A stretch of 64,000 bases of DNA from Nitrospira sp. (GTDB lineage: Bacteria > Nitrospirota > Nitrospiria > Nitrospirales > Nitrospiraceae). Of this stretch, positions 18,967 through 26,680 are shown one piece after another (the stretch's first letter is position 1; every line of letters starts with the position of its first letter). The position numbers and the translations under genes are program-made. Location of the stretch: positions 20,426-84,425 of the forward strand of contig JAHBWT010000008.1 in NCBI GenBank assembly GCA_019636815.1, read 5' to 3'. The notes beneath the pieces are model-generated. The model was not told the origin of the DNA and ran no database searches. It saw only the letters and a program-made list of their open reading frames with translations.

Positions 18967-19058
18967 CTGTCAAGACGATCACTGAAGGGCGCAAGATGGC
19001 CGTGGGCATCGATAAGTACCTCCAGCCCAGAAAATCCGCCAAGCAGTCAGTGAAATAA
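18963..19058 (+). pseudogene. Displaced C-terminal fragment of a GltD paralogue
   Basis: An open frame of 31 codons reads ITEGRKMAVGIDKYLQPRKS and ends with TAA at 19056. It matches the true GltD C terminus (AEGRKMAAGIDKYLQVGKSAK) residue for residue over about 20 positions, while the DNA differs at many codons. This is not a fresh duplication; it is either the original chromosomal end pushed aside by an insertion that carried its own GltD end, or a trace of recombination with another species' gltD. It is too short to be a working protein. Confidence 0.85.
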
Positions 19059-19097
19059 GAGGGGGACCGGCTCCGGCCTCGCCAGTGCCTGTCCCTG

Positions 19098-19325
19098 TTC
19101 TTATTTCCAAAGCGGGCCACGTGTCACACATTCCGGCATTCGTTTGCCACTCATCTGCTGGAAGACGGCTGCGACATCCGTACGGTTCAAGAGCTCTTGA
19201 GGCACCCTGATGTACGAACGACCATGATCTACACACATGTGTTGAATCGGGGTGGAAAAGGTGTACGCAGTCCAGCCGATGCCCTGGTCCAAGGGGGAGC
19301 CCTTCGCAGCTATAACGGAATGATG
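19098..19325 (+). pseudogene. Truncated integron-type tyrosine recombinase (IntI C terminus)
   Basis: The frame reads [20 protein letters not shown] then [20 protein letters not shown] and [13 protein letters not shown]. These are the last catalytic blocks of tyrosine recombinases: H-x-x-R (HTFR) and the nucleophile Tyr in IYTHV. The ending VLNRGGxGVRSPxDAL is characteristic of integron integrases rather than XerC/D. The first about 240 residues, with the catalytic Arg and the integron-specific patch, are missing, and the frame upstream runs back through 39 bases into the GltD-tail fragment. So the gene is dead. It points in the same direction as the cassettes that follow, unlike class 1 integrons. 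Confidence 0.85.
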
Positions 19326-19365
19326 CCGACCTGTCTATCACGCCTTCGCGTCCTCGGGGATAGAG

Positions 19366-19394
19366 TTGACAAGTGGATGCAGCGTCATGAGAAT
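19366..19394 (+). promoter_or_regulatory. Candidate cassette promoter
   Basis: TTGACA (19366-19371) and GAGAAT (19389-19394) are 17 bases apart, a fair sigma-70 pair just upstream of the first cassette junction. Integron cassettes usually lack promoters and are read from one near the attachment site, so this position makes sense. It is a motif match only. Confidence 0.4.
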
Positions 19395-19449
19395 TGCGCG
19401 ACAACTGACATGCGGTATCGTCGTACTATATCGGTCAATATACTCAATA

Positions 19450-19456
19450 GTTGGGC
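19450..19456 (+). other. Cassette junction core site (GTTGGGC)
   Basis: GTTGGGC fits the integron core consensus GTTRRRY. The following bases give TTGGGCGTCAC, which is exactly complementary to GTGACGCCCAA at 19879-19889, right at the stop of the gene that follows. In an integron cassette the start and the R'' box of the terminal attC are complementary in this way, so this marks the left edge of a first cassette. Confidence 0.6.
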
Positions 19457-19477
19457 GTCACACCAAGGAGTGTCAGG

Positions 19478-19882
19478 GTGCTAAGCGACGAAGAGCAAAT
19501 CCGTGGCCTTGTTGATATATGGCAATCCGCAACTAAGGCGGGCGATATTGATACCGTGCTCAGTCTCATGACTGACGACGTAGTTTTTCTCGTGCCAGGT
19601 CGCCAACCTATGAGCAAGGCAGAGTTCGCGGCGCTTTCTCGCGTGCCTGCCGGTACCTCTCATTCGAAGTTCGAAGGCAAGTCGGAGATTCAAGAGGTTC
19701 AAATCTCGGGGGACATGGCATACCTGTGGAGCAAGCTCTCCGTGACCGTAACACCTCCCGGCGCGAGTGAGTCCATCGAGCGAGCAGGCCATACGCTCAC
19801 AATCTTTCGGCGCGTCGGTGGAAAGTGGCTGTTGGCCCGTGATGCGAACTTACTTTCCACCGTCCAGCGCCCGCGCACGTGA
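19478..19882 (+). CDS. NTF2-like/SgcJ-type protein, first cassette gene
   Basis: This 134-residue protein has the fold pattern of SnoaL/NTF2-like proteins of the SgcJ/EcaC group: an N-terminal helix [18 protein letters not shown], then [17 protein letters not shown], and a C-terminal sheet ending [17 protein letters not shown]. Members bind small hydrophobic ligands or act as isomerases; the substrate is not predictable. The GTG at 19478 has AAGGAG seven bases before it and is preferred to an upstream TTG. The gene fills a cassette-like unit whose start and end are complementary, with no promoter of its own, which fits carriage by an integron. Confidence 0.8.
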   Translation: MLSDEEQIRGLVDIWQSATKAGDIDTVLSLMTDDVVFLVPGRQPMSKAEFAALSRVPAGTSHSKFEGKSEIQEVQISGDMAYLWSKLSVTVTPPGASESIERAGHTLTIFRRVGGKWLLARDANLLSTVQRPRT

Positions 19883-20330
19883 CGCCCAATCCTTCGTTGC
19901 GCCCGACGGGCGCCAGCCGGCTTCTCCCGCCTCGAAAGAATCGCGGATGAAGCAAAACTCCAACAAGAGGGCCACTTGCATCTGTTCTCCGATAGCTGGA
20001 TTGCTAACGGCGATCTCACGAAGCATTCGCCTGTCCCGCGGCCGACGGACGTAAAGATCTTTGCGGGGGAGCAAAATTAGGCCTTGTGCCAGACGCACAA
20101 CAAGCAGTTGCAGCGGACCGTACGGAATAAAGTACCAAGTCACACGCGCCAGCGCGCGGCCGCTGAACTGCGGTGTTAGGCCCTGGAAAAACTGGCGGGC
20201 GGCACGCGGACTGTCGATTTTCGCACACCCCATTCGATTAGAGGTAGAGCAGCACGCGGCATGAAGCTTCCGCCGGTGGGAGCTGCTCGCGTGCCCTGGA
20301 ACCACGCTACAACCACAGGAGGCTAAGGCT
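19883..20330. other. Degenerate cassette DNA between NTF2-like and YCII genes
   Basis: No gene on either strand has good support. The left edge holds the R''-like box GACGCCCAAT (19881-19890), and GTTAGGC (20175-20181) fits the core consensus for the next cassette start. The roughly 290 bases between are too long for one ordinary attC (about 60-140). On the minus strand the sequence from 20181 leftward begins GCCTAACACCGCAGTTCAGC, also attC-like, so an inverted or decayed cassette may be lodged here. A minus-strand reading frame through it has no start I trust and no recognised domain. Confidence 0.45.
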
Positions 20331-20696
20331 ATGCGGTATATTATGATGTTCATCAAGCATCCACGTGACCACGGCGACGATCAGGCACCGCCCGCGCTCT
20401 ATGAGGCGATGGGGGCGTTTGTCGAGGAGCAAACCAAGAGCGGAGCATTCATCGATGGAGCAGGTCTACAACCACTCGCCAGGGGTACTCGCGTCCGTCT
20501 TGCCGGCGGTAAGATCACCGTCACAGACGGCCCCTTCGCCGAAGCCAAGGAGGTGGTGGGCGGCTACGCACTCATCGAGGCCAAAACGCATGCCGATGCG
20601 GTCGCACTGGCGACCCGGTTCATGGAACTCCATCGCACTCATTGGCCAGAGTTCGAAGGCGAATCCGAGATCCGTCCACTGGAGGAGACGGCCTAA
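20331..20696 (+). CDS. YCII-domain protein, cassette gene
   Basis: This 121-residue protein begins MRYIMMFIKHP and has ITVTDGPFAEAKEVVGGYAL (around 64-83), the most conserved part of the YCII/DGPF family, which includes DGPF-domain proteins encoded near ECF sigma factors. Active-site proposals rest on a His-Asp pair; the substrate is unknown. AGGAGG lies about nine bases before the ATG. The TAA stop is inside the GCCTAAC box of the attC that follows, and that box is the exact complement of GTTAGGC at 20175, so the unit 20176-20783 has the boundaries of one integron cassette. Confidence 0.88.
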   Translation: MRYIMMFIKHPRDHGDDQAPPALYEAMGAFVEEQTKSGAFIDGAGLQPLARGTRVRLAGGKITVTDGPFAEAKEVVGGYALIEAKTHADAVALATRFMELHRTHWPEFEGESEIRPLEETA

Positions 20697-20789
20697 CCAA
20701 CGGCTGAAGCTGACCGGGGCCGCGATCCTGTTTCTCCGAGCTTCGACGTTCTTGCAGGCGGCCCCGGCAGTTTAGCCGTAGTGTTGGAC
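20691..20789 (+). repeat. attC recombination site (59-base element type)
   Basis: The site has all four boxes in order: R'' GCCTAAC (20691-20697), L'' arm starting CGGCTGAAGCTGACCGG (20701-20723), the inverted partner GCGGCCCCGGCAGTTTAGCC (20758-20777), and R' GTTGGAC (20783-20789). The two arms pair over about 20 bases with unpaired bases, as the single-stranded substrate of an integron integrase needs. Translated on the plus strand the site gives a QRLKLTGAAI-type peptide that recurs in databases as a spurious protein tail; it is not a gene. Confidence 0.82.
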
Positions 20790-20861
20790 CGTCAACGAGG
20801 GATCGATGACTTCATCCGGGAACGGCGCTGACTCTAACTCTAATCACGATGGAGGAGCAAC

Positions 20862-21347
20862 ATGACGAAGATCGCAAAGAACACGATTTGCCTTTGGTAC
20901 GAACGCGATGCCGAAGAGGCGGCACGGTTCTACGCCAAGACCTTTCCCGATTCGTCCGTCGGCGCGGTGCATCGCGCACCGGGCGACTTTCCGTCGGGTA
21001 AGCAGGGAGACGTGTTGACAATCGAGTTCACCGTTATGGGCATTCCCTGCCTGGGGCTTAACGGTGGGCCCGAGTTCAAGCACAATGAAGCATTCTCGTT
21101 CCAAGTTGCCACCGAAGATCAGGCCGAGACCGATCGTTATTGGAATGCGATCGTCGGCAATGGCGGCCAAGAGAGCGAGTGCGGTTGGTGCAAAGACAAG
21201 TGGGGCATCTCCTGGCAGATTACGCCAATCGCGTTGACCAAGGCATATACCAGCCCCGATCGCTCTGTCGCCAAGCGAGCGTTTGATGCAATGATGACGA
21301 TGAAAAAAATCGACATCGCCGCGATCGAGGAGGCGGTTCGTGGCTAG
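20862..21347 (+). CDS. VOC-family protein (PhnB/3-demethylubiquinone type)
   Basis: The 161-residue protein has the vicinal-oxygen-chelate pattern: NTICLWYERDAEEAARFYAK (residues 7-26), VLTIEFTVMGIPCLGLNGGP, then ADQ-like and CGWCKDKWGISWQITP (around 107-122). It belongs to the PhnB/YjdN-like group, once labelled 3-demethylubiquinone-9 methyltransferase; true function is unknown. GGAGGAGCAAC precedes the ATG. It follows the attC directly. The cassette start TTGGACCGTCAACG has a partial complement, CGTTGACGG, at 21419-21427, so its own attC may be decayed there. This gene type is frequent in environmental cassette arrays. Confidence 0.87.
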   Translation: MTKIAKNTICLWYERDAEEAARFYAKTFPDSSVGAVHRAPGDFPSGKQGDVLTIEFTVMGIPCLGLNGGPEFKHNEAFSFQVATEDQAETDRYWNAIVGNGGQESECGWCKDKWGISWQITPIALTKAYTSPDRSVAKRAFDAMMTMKKIDIAAIEEAVRG

Positions 21348-21455
21348 AAGCCGTCGGGACGGTATCGGGAGTCTTTTCTAGCCATCCAAGTTGTTGAAAG
21401 AAGGGGACCAGCGCTCGCCGTTGACGGATAGGTAGGGCCGTAATGAGGAACCACC

Positions 21456-21821
21456 TTACGCGACGACTGGGGCGAGAGCGAGTTCGGCCTCAACAGGGTG
21501 GTTGGAAATGGCAGGAGCTTCGCGACCTTCGATCAGATCAGTGACCTGCTCACGGACTCCCTCTGCATAGCGAAGGAACTCGATGCCAAACTGGTTGTCT
21601 TTGTGCCAGCGCACGACTGAAACTTCTACGGCAAGCTGAGTTTCTGTTTGGGGCACCTCGAAATGTAGGGCGAGATAGCTTCCGGGAGCCAAGGCCGCGT
21701 TGCTTTGCATTCTGCAGCCTGTTGCAGAGAGATCGAAGAGGGTTCCCTCTCCGGCGCCATTGTCCGTCTGGACGCTGGCGGAATACCGAACATGCCTTCG
21801 TGGGCTACTCCGTAGCCGCAT
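21456..21821 (-). CDS. PilZ-domain protein
   Basis: PilZ domains bind cyclic di-GMP. Both halves of the site are visible: RRHVRY (around residues 8-13, the RxxxR box) and DLSATGCRM (around 29-37, the D/NxSxxG box). The protein is 121 residues, essentially one domain with a short alanine-rich tail, so it is a stand-alone adaptor that would change partner binding on sensing c-di-GMP. It is divergent from the DUF5069 gene, with about 150 bases of shared upstream DNA. No motility or secretion gene lies next to it to suggest a target. Confidence 0.86.
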   Translation of the reverse strand: MRLRSSPRRHVRYSASVQTDNGAGEGTLFDLSATGCRMQSNAALAPGSYLALHFEVPQTETQLAVEVSVVRWHKDNQFGIEFLRYAEGVREQVTDLIEGREAPAISNHPVEAELALAPVVA

Positions 21822-21970
21822 ACGCGCCTCCGTGCTAGTGCCTGTATCGGTCCGGCTGGAAAAAACTTAAAAAGGGCGAGGTGGGAATGTCTCTTTTCGT
21901 GATTCTCTCTAGACGTGGCCGGTTCTATTTTTGTATCGTTCGTAAAACTCACATAGCGGAGGACTGAGCG

Positions 21971-22408
21971 ATGACTCGGCAAACTTTTCCCCGCAGCCCA
22001 AAGGTTCTCCTTGGCGGCATTGCTCACCTGGGGCGGTTTATCGACAAGATCCGTCTGCGCCAAGCTGGGGAGATTCAGGACTACAACTACATCACGGTGG
22101 GATTTGATAAGTATCTGATCGATTTCCTTGGTATCGATGCGAAAGCGTTTGAGCAGCGGGTCTTGGCCGGTGGGACGGATGAGGAACTCCTTGCATGGGT
22201 GAGGATCCATGGCCGCAAGCCATCCGATCAGGAGATCTCGCAATGGTCGCAAGAGTTGCTCGCTTCCGGTCCGAAAGATGAGGCGGCTCGCCAAAGGTTC
22301 CAAGGTCGCTTGAAGGATATTGCTATCAAGCGTGGCGTGGCCGTGAGCTCCATGCCATCTGTTACGACCTGGGCTGACGTGATTGAACTTGATGAAGGGC
22401 GACTGTAA
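21971..22408 (+). CDS. DUF5069 family protein
   Basis: A 145-residue soluble protein with the DUF5069 pattern: RSPKVLLGGIAHLGRFIDKI near the N terminus, LDRFLID-like YLIDFLGIDAKAFEQRV (around 56-72), and a C-terminal TWADVIELDEGR. The family is uncharacterised; it is common in Verrucomicrobia, Planctomycetes and Nitrospira-like bacteria. The gene ends 11 bases before the next one, so they probably form an operon. GGAGGACTGAGCG lies just before the ATG. Confidence 0.8.
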   Translation: MTRQTFPRSPKVLLGGIAHLGRFIDKIRLRQAGEIQDYNYITVGFDKYLIDFLGIDAKAFEQRVLAGGTDEELLAWVRIHGRKPSDQEISQWSQELLASGPKDEAARQRFQGRLKDIAIKRGVAVSSMPSVTTWADVIELDEGRL

Positions 22409-22419
22409 AGGGTAGAGAC

Positions 22420-23559
22420 GTGAGTCGAACCGGCGTTATCTGCATCTTTCTAGCGCTGGTGCTCGGGCTTCCGCTTCTCGGCGTGCTGTGGGCTGGTGAG
22501 CCGCTCGGACGCTATCTGGAATTTCCCCCGCGTACCAATTACGTGCAGCATGAACCGTTCTCCCGGCCGGTGTTCATCGCTCTGGAAGTCTTGATCGTTC
22601 TGGTAGTTGGACCGATTCTTCTGCGGATAGCGGGGACAAACTTTCGTCCGTCATCTCCTCTGACTCAGCACTCAACACTCAATAATCAACACCGTCCCTT
22701 ATCATTCCCCTGGTGGGGTTGGCTTGGAATCGGATGGACGGGCTTCTGGTGGGTATTGGCCTGGACTCGCTTCTCTTGGATGGCACCGCTTCAGGAACAT
22801 ACGTTCACGCCGCTGTGGCTCGGCTATATCGTGATCGTGAACGCCTGCACATCCGCTCGCACTGGCCGATGTATGATGCTCCATCGACCTCGCTATTTTA
22901 TGTCGCTTTTTCCACTCAGCGCGGCTTTCTGGTGGACCTTTGAGTATCTGAATCGCTTCGTGCAGAATTGGTATTACGTCGGCGTCGGCGAGCTGTCGCC
23001 GATCGAGTATTTCATTCAAGCCACGATTCCGTTCTCCACGGTGCTGCCGGCCGTCTTAGGCACGGCGGAGTTGCTGACCTCCTCTCCCGCCATCAGTGCA
23101 GGTCTGGATCGGTTTAAACCTGCTCACGGTCTACATGTGAAGCCGGTGAGCTGGGTTCTTCTTATGTCGTCCTGCCTCGGACTTCTTGGTATTGGCCTCT
23201 GGCCCGATTATCTTTTCCCACTGGTCTGGGTCGGACCGCTCTTGCTGATCGTCTCGCTTGAATCGCTGGCGGGGCGGCAGACGGTCTTTTCATCACTCGC
23301 TCAGGGCGACTGGCGAAATGTTTGGGTACTAGCTGTGGCTGCGCTGACCTGTGGGTTCTTTTGGGAGCTGTGGAACTGGAAGAGTCTCGCTCATTGGGAG
23401 TACTCTATTCCGTTCGTGCATCGGTTTCAACTGTTCGAGATGCCGCTGCTCGGCTACGCAGGCTATCTGCCGTTCGGTCTCGAATGTGTGACGGTCGCTA
23501 ATCTTTGTCTGAATCGCCAGTTTGCCGGCGGTGTGGAGTATTACGACCTTCGATCATGA
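22420..23559 (+). CDS. Polytopic membrane protein of unknown function
   Basis: This 379-residue protein has about eight to nine hydrophobic segments and is rich in Trp and Leu (for example WWGWLGIGWTGFWWVLAW). I do not recognise a family. It starts with GTG at 22420, 11 bases after the DUF5069 stop. The loop after the second membrane segment (around residues 77-92, SSPLTQHSTLNNQHR) is encoded partly by four copies of an ACTCAGC-type heptamer, so a repeat element seems to have been absorbed in frame. The rest looks intact. Role unknown. Confidence 0.7.
   Translation: MSRTGVICIFLALVLGLPLLGVLWAGEPLGRYLEFPPRTNYVQHEPFSRPVFIALEVLIVLVVGPILLRIAGTNFRPSSPLTQHSTLNNQHRPLSFPWWGWLGIGWTGFWWVLAWTRFSWMAPLQEHTFTPLWLGYIVIVNACTSARTGRCMMLHRPRYFMSLFPLSAAFWWTFEYLNRFVQNWYYVGVGELSPIEYFIQATIPFSTVLPAVLGTAELLTSSPAISAGLDRFKPAHGLHVKPVSWVLLMSSCLGLLGIGLWPDYLFPLVWVGPLLLIVSLESLAGRQTVFSSLAQGDWRNVWVLAVAALTCGFFWELWNWKSLAHWEYSIPFVHRFQLFEMPLLGYAGYLPFGLECVTVANLCLNRQFAGGVEYYDLRS
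22663..22690 (+). repeat. Heptamer repeats inside a membrane-protein gene
   Basis: Four tandem heptamers, ACTCAGC, ACTCAAC, ACTCAAT and AATCAAC, lie in the reading frame and encode TQHSTLNNQ. They belong to the same repeat family as the block at 7247-7320. Twenty-eight bases is not a multiple of three, so flanking bases must have kept the frame. Confidence 0.75.
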
Positions 23560-23574
23560 CGACTCATTACGATG

Positions 23575-24006
23575 TTACACAGAGGGCAACGTCAGCAGTT
23601 TCTTCATTTCACAGTGAGCGAGCACGACATCGGGAGCCCGTTGGAGGGCCTCATAGTAGCTCCGCTCATACCCGTCCCCCAATTCTGAAGGGCGAATCAA
23701 CATCCGGATCTCCGTCAAGAGCATCGCGACTTCGTCAATGCTCGGTTGATCATGGCCATCCAACAGTTCGTCGATGCGGACGACCATGTTGGAAAGGGGA
23801 TGGAGCCAGGTAAACCACGGGTCGTTCATCACGAGTTGCAGGAGCTGTCCCGTGGAATCCACACGACCATAAATTCGCTCATAGGTCAGCTGCTCGGCGA
23901 TGATCAGGGCCTTGTGCAAGCCCAAGAGTCCGTGCCGGACGTCCGTCAAGGTGCGACGAAGCGGGTTGGTTTCTCGAACATGTGTTTGTTTTGACGAGAT
24001 AGCCAT
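23575..24006 (-). CDS. Conserved hypothetical protein
   Basis: A 143-residue, mostly helical soluble protein. The block MNDPWFTWLHPLSNMVVRID (around residues 60-79) looks highly conserved in kind, with a run of aromatic and Pro residues that would fit a small ligand or protein contact. I cannot name a family or function. It converges on the membrane-protein gene with a 15-base gap. The ATG at 24006 has only a weak GGTAAG ribosome site. Confidence 0.65.
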   Translation of the reverse strand: MAISSKQTHVRETNPLRRTLTDVRHGLLGLHKALIIAEQLTYERIYGRVDSTGQLLQLVMNDPWFTWLHPLSNMVVRIDELLDGHDQPSIDEVAMLLTEIRMLIRPSELGDGYERSYYEALQRAPDVVLAHCEMKKLLTLPSV

Positions 24007-24209
24007 AACGGTAATCTTACCAGGTCAATTGAAAAATGGGGGTTCGGGGACTTTTTCTCACAATGGGCGACGTCCTATGCTCTTATCGGATCGTCGGTAC
24101 GTCTTCTAAAGTCATGATTATGATCATCGTGGTTTTTGGGTCCGAGCACATTGCCGACCCTGCATGAGATCGGGGCGCCGTGTAACGTATCAAGCTCGAT
24201 CGCGCAACA

Positions 24210-25040
24210 TTACCGTTCCAGTATGGCGGAGGCAGAAGGGTTGGAAGGGTGTCGCCGGTCCTGAATCTGCACAACTGTGTCGTCTCCGGGGGGATCTTTT
24301 CGGGGACTCAATAGATTTCCGTAAGACGCAAAGAGCTCACCAGTCAATCGAGCGATGTCGGCAGGGTCTGTGGGATGTTTCCGCCGGATGTAGTCGTTGA
24401 GTACACGGCCATCGGGCGTTTTATGGACATGCGGGTGCTCCACGTTCATTCGATAGCGCTCAATGGCGCTCGCAACGCGGCTGATGAAGATCACAGTTCC
24501 ATCCGGCTCCAAAGCCTCAACGATGCCGATATGGGTCAGGGGATCGTTTGCCTTTCCGTCACCATTGAAATCCCAGGTGTTATCAAAAAACACGAGGTCG
24601 CCTGGTCTGACATCCGGTCCTCGATGGAGGACGCCACGCCGATGCACATGGTTGTAGATGAGCCGGACGCCATTGGCGTTCACATCACGGGCGGTCGCTC
24701 GGTAAAGATCAATGCCGTGTTCAAGGAAGACGGCACGGGCAACTCCGGCACAATCATAGGTGATTCGTTTGCCCTGGCTCGTGATCGTCCGTGCTCCGAC
24801 CAACCGTGCCGCGGACTGAACGATGGCCGATCGGCTGGGCAACGACGTCGCAAATGGAACAGCGTGGCGCTCCGGGGACAATATGGCCGGGGATTGAGCC
24901 GGCCGGGAGGGTCGATAAAGAGCACCTTTATCAGCGGATGTCGACACCTCACGTACGACCCGCGAAGACTTTTGTATCGGCTTCGTACATCCCGCCAGAG
25001 GCATAAGCGTCACAACGGCGATGATGGCGAGAAACCTCAT
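24210..25040 (-). CDS. NlpC/P60-like lipoprotein (cell-wall amidase type)
   Basis: The N terminus is a lipoprotein signal with lipobox MPLAGC (Cys near residue 18). The C-terminal half has a cysteine-peptidase pattern: YDCAGVARAVFLEHG (around 94-108, the likely nucleophile Cys), GDLVFFDNTW (around 146-155) and LTHIGIVEAL (around 167-176, the likely catalytic His). Enzymes of this fold cut peptide bonds in peptidoglycan stems. The protein would be anchored in a membrane facing the periplasm. Its ATG is 6 bases after the stop of the AAA ATPase gene, so both are probably in one operon. Confidence 0.8.
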   Translation of the reverse strand: MRFLAIIAVVTLMPLAGCTKPIQKSSRVVREVSTSADKGALYRPSRPAQSPAILSPERHAVPFATSLPSRSAIVQSAARLVGARTITSQGKRITYDCAGVARAVFLEHGIDLYRATARDVNANGVRLIYNHVHRRGVLHRGPDVRPGDLVFFDNTWDFNGDGKANDPLTHIGIVEALEPDGTVIFISRVASAIERYRMNVEHPHVHKTPDGRVLNDYIRRKHPTDPADIARLTGELFASYGNLLSPRKDPPGDDTVVQIQDRRHPSNPSASAILER

Positions 25041-25046
25041 GAGTGG

Positions 25047-26606
25047 TTACCGAACGCTCACGAATCGACCTTCGGCCGTTCGTCGAAGCGCATCGATGTC
25101 TTCGCGTCTGGTGAGCGAAAGCGGAACCGTCTGGGTCAATTCTTCAATAAGGAGATCGGTTGAGAGCGGCGTTTTCCGATGAAGGGCCCGATAAAGTCCC
25201 GCCACCACGGCCTGTTCGATTTCAGAGCCGCTGAAGCCGTCACTGGTGCTGACGATCTTGCCGAGGTCGAACTGAGCACTGTCTTGTTTTCGTATACTCA
25301 GGTGAATCTTCCAGATGGCTTCACGTTCGGCGTCGTCCGGCAGATCGACGAAAAAGATTTCATCGAACCGTCCCTTGCGAAGGAGTTCGGGGGGCAGCGA
25401 TGACAGATCGTTGGCTGTGGCGACGACGAAGACGTCCTGTTTTTTTTCCTGCAACCAGGTGAGGAAGGCGCCGAAGAGTCGGCGGCTTAAGCCCGCGTCG
25501 GCATTACCGCTCCCTCCTCCGGCGACCATCGCTTTTTCGATTTCGTCGATCCAGAGAACGATCGGCGACAGTGATTCGGCCATCTCGATCGCCTTGCGAA
25601 AATTCTTTTCCGATTCACCGACGAACTTGTCGAACAACCGACCGGCGTCGAGTTTCAAGAGCGGGAGCTGCCACTCCCGCGCGATCGCCTTTGCGGCGAG
25701 GGACTTGCCGCAGCCCGGCACCCCGACCAGCATGATGCCGCGAGGCGGAGTGAGGTTGAGCGATTTCGCTTCGTCCGTAAACCCGACTTGAGCACGCTCC
25801 AACCAGGACTTGAGTTTGGTAAATCCTCCCAGTTCAAACCGATTGTCTTCCAAGGGATAATATTCCAACAAGCCGCCGTCCTTGATCGCTTGCACTTTGC
25901 GCTTGAGGATAGTCTGCACGTCTTCGGCAGAGAGCGTGCCGCGTTCAACGATACAGTGGGTAATAACCTGGCGCGCTTGATGGAGCGTCAAACCCCGTAA
26001 CGCACGAAGGATCGCGTCGACGTCCTGAGGCGTGGGTCCGTTGTCTGTCGGCTTGGCATCGTCGATCGAACGGAGAATGCTTCGCACGACGGTCGTTGAA
26101 CGAGGGCCAGCGAGAGTGCGAGATCCCAACGATTGAAGCAGGCCGCGCAGCATGGACCGAAGTTCCTCTCGATCCGGTAGTTTCAGGTCGAGTCGCACTG
26201 CCAACGTATCGAGGTCCAGCGGCAGGGTGATCGGTTGGCCGGTGAGCACACAGGTTGCTCGCGATCGACCGTACGCCGCTGCAACCTCTCGGAGTTGACG
26301 GCACACGGTAGGGTCTTGCAGATGCGGACCGAGGTCCTTGAGCCAGAACACCGCTTCGACGGTCAATCCATGGACATGTTGGAGCACTGCCAAGGGGGTG
26401 GCCGTCATTCTGCTGAGGGTCGGGGTGTCGTCGGCACGTGTGAGCCCTCTGGTGACAGACCATTCGAAGAGGGGCATCCGTTCCTGGGCTGTCACCGATT
26501 GTAAGAGGGCCAGCACCCGTTCCTCTTCCACCGTCTCGATTATGACGAGAGGATGGGAGGAACGGATCAGGGTGCGAAGATCGTGCACACTGGTTGATAG
26601 AGCCAT
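25047..26606 (-). CDS. AAA+ ATPase, Ycf46-like
   Basis: The 519-residue protein has an N-terminal half typical of the plastid Ycf46 group, with a decayed ATPase-like domain ([13 protein letters not shown]), and a C-terminal active AAA domain: Walker A GVPGCGKS (around residue 294), Walker [12 protein letters not shown] (around 348-358), sensor and arginine finger in [17 protein letters not shown] (around 411-427). The last region resembles FtsH-type AAA, but there is no zinc-protease domain and no membrane segment. Ycf46 homologues have been tied to CO2 or carbon regulation in cyanobacteria; the substrate here is unknown. Confidence 0.86.
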   Translation of the reverse strand: MALSTSVHDLRTLIRSSHPLVIIETVEEERVLALLQSVTAQERMPLFEWSVTRGLTRADDTPTLSRMTATPLAVLQHVHGLTVEAVFWLKDLGPHLQDPTVCRQLREVAAAYGRSRATCVLTGQPITLPLDLDTLAVRLDLKLPDREELRSMLRGLLQSLGSRTLAGPRSTTVVRSILRSIDDAKPTDNGPTPQDVDAILRALRGLTLHQARQVITHCIVERGTLSAEDVQTILKRKVQAIKDGGLLEYYPLEDNRFELGGFTKLKSWLERAQVGFTDEAKSLNLTPPRGIMLVGVPGCGKSLAAKAIAREWQLPLLKLDAGRLFDKFVGESEKNFRKAIEMAESLSPIVLWIDEIEKAMVAGGGSGNADAGLSRRLFGAFLTWLQEKKQDVFVVATANDLSSLPPELLRKGRFDEIFFVDLPDDAEREAIWKIHLSIRKQDSAQFDLGKIVSTSDGFSGSEIEQAVVAGLYRALHRKTPLSTDLLIEELTQTVPLSLTRREDIDALRRTAEGRFVSVR

Positions 26607-26680
26607 CGCGGGAAAATGCTAACACGAGGCCTCGATCGGACCAAGAAAACGGATAATTATGACCGCCGATCATCCAAAGT

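Noticed and set aside
19850..20356. Minus-strand frame of about 168 codons in the cassette region
   Set aside because: No trusted start or domain; the sequence contains attC-like boxes, so I treat it as decayed cassette DNA.
20365..20775. Plus-strand frame ending in QRLKLTGAAI-type peptide
   Set aside because: It overlaps the YCII gene in another frame and its tail is the translated attC, a known spurious pattern.
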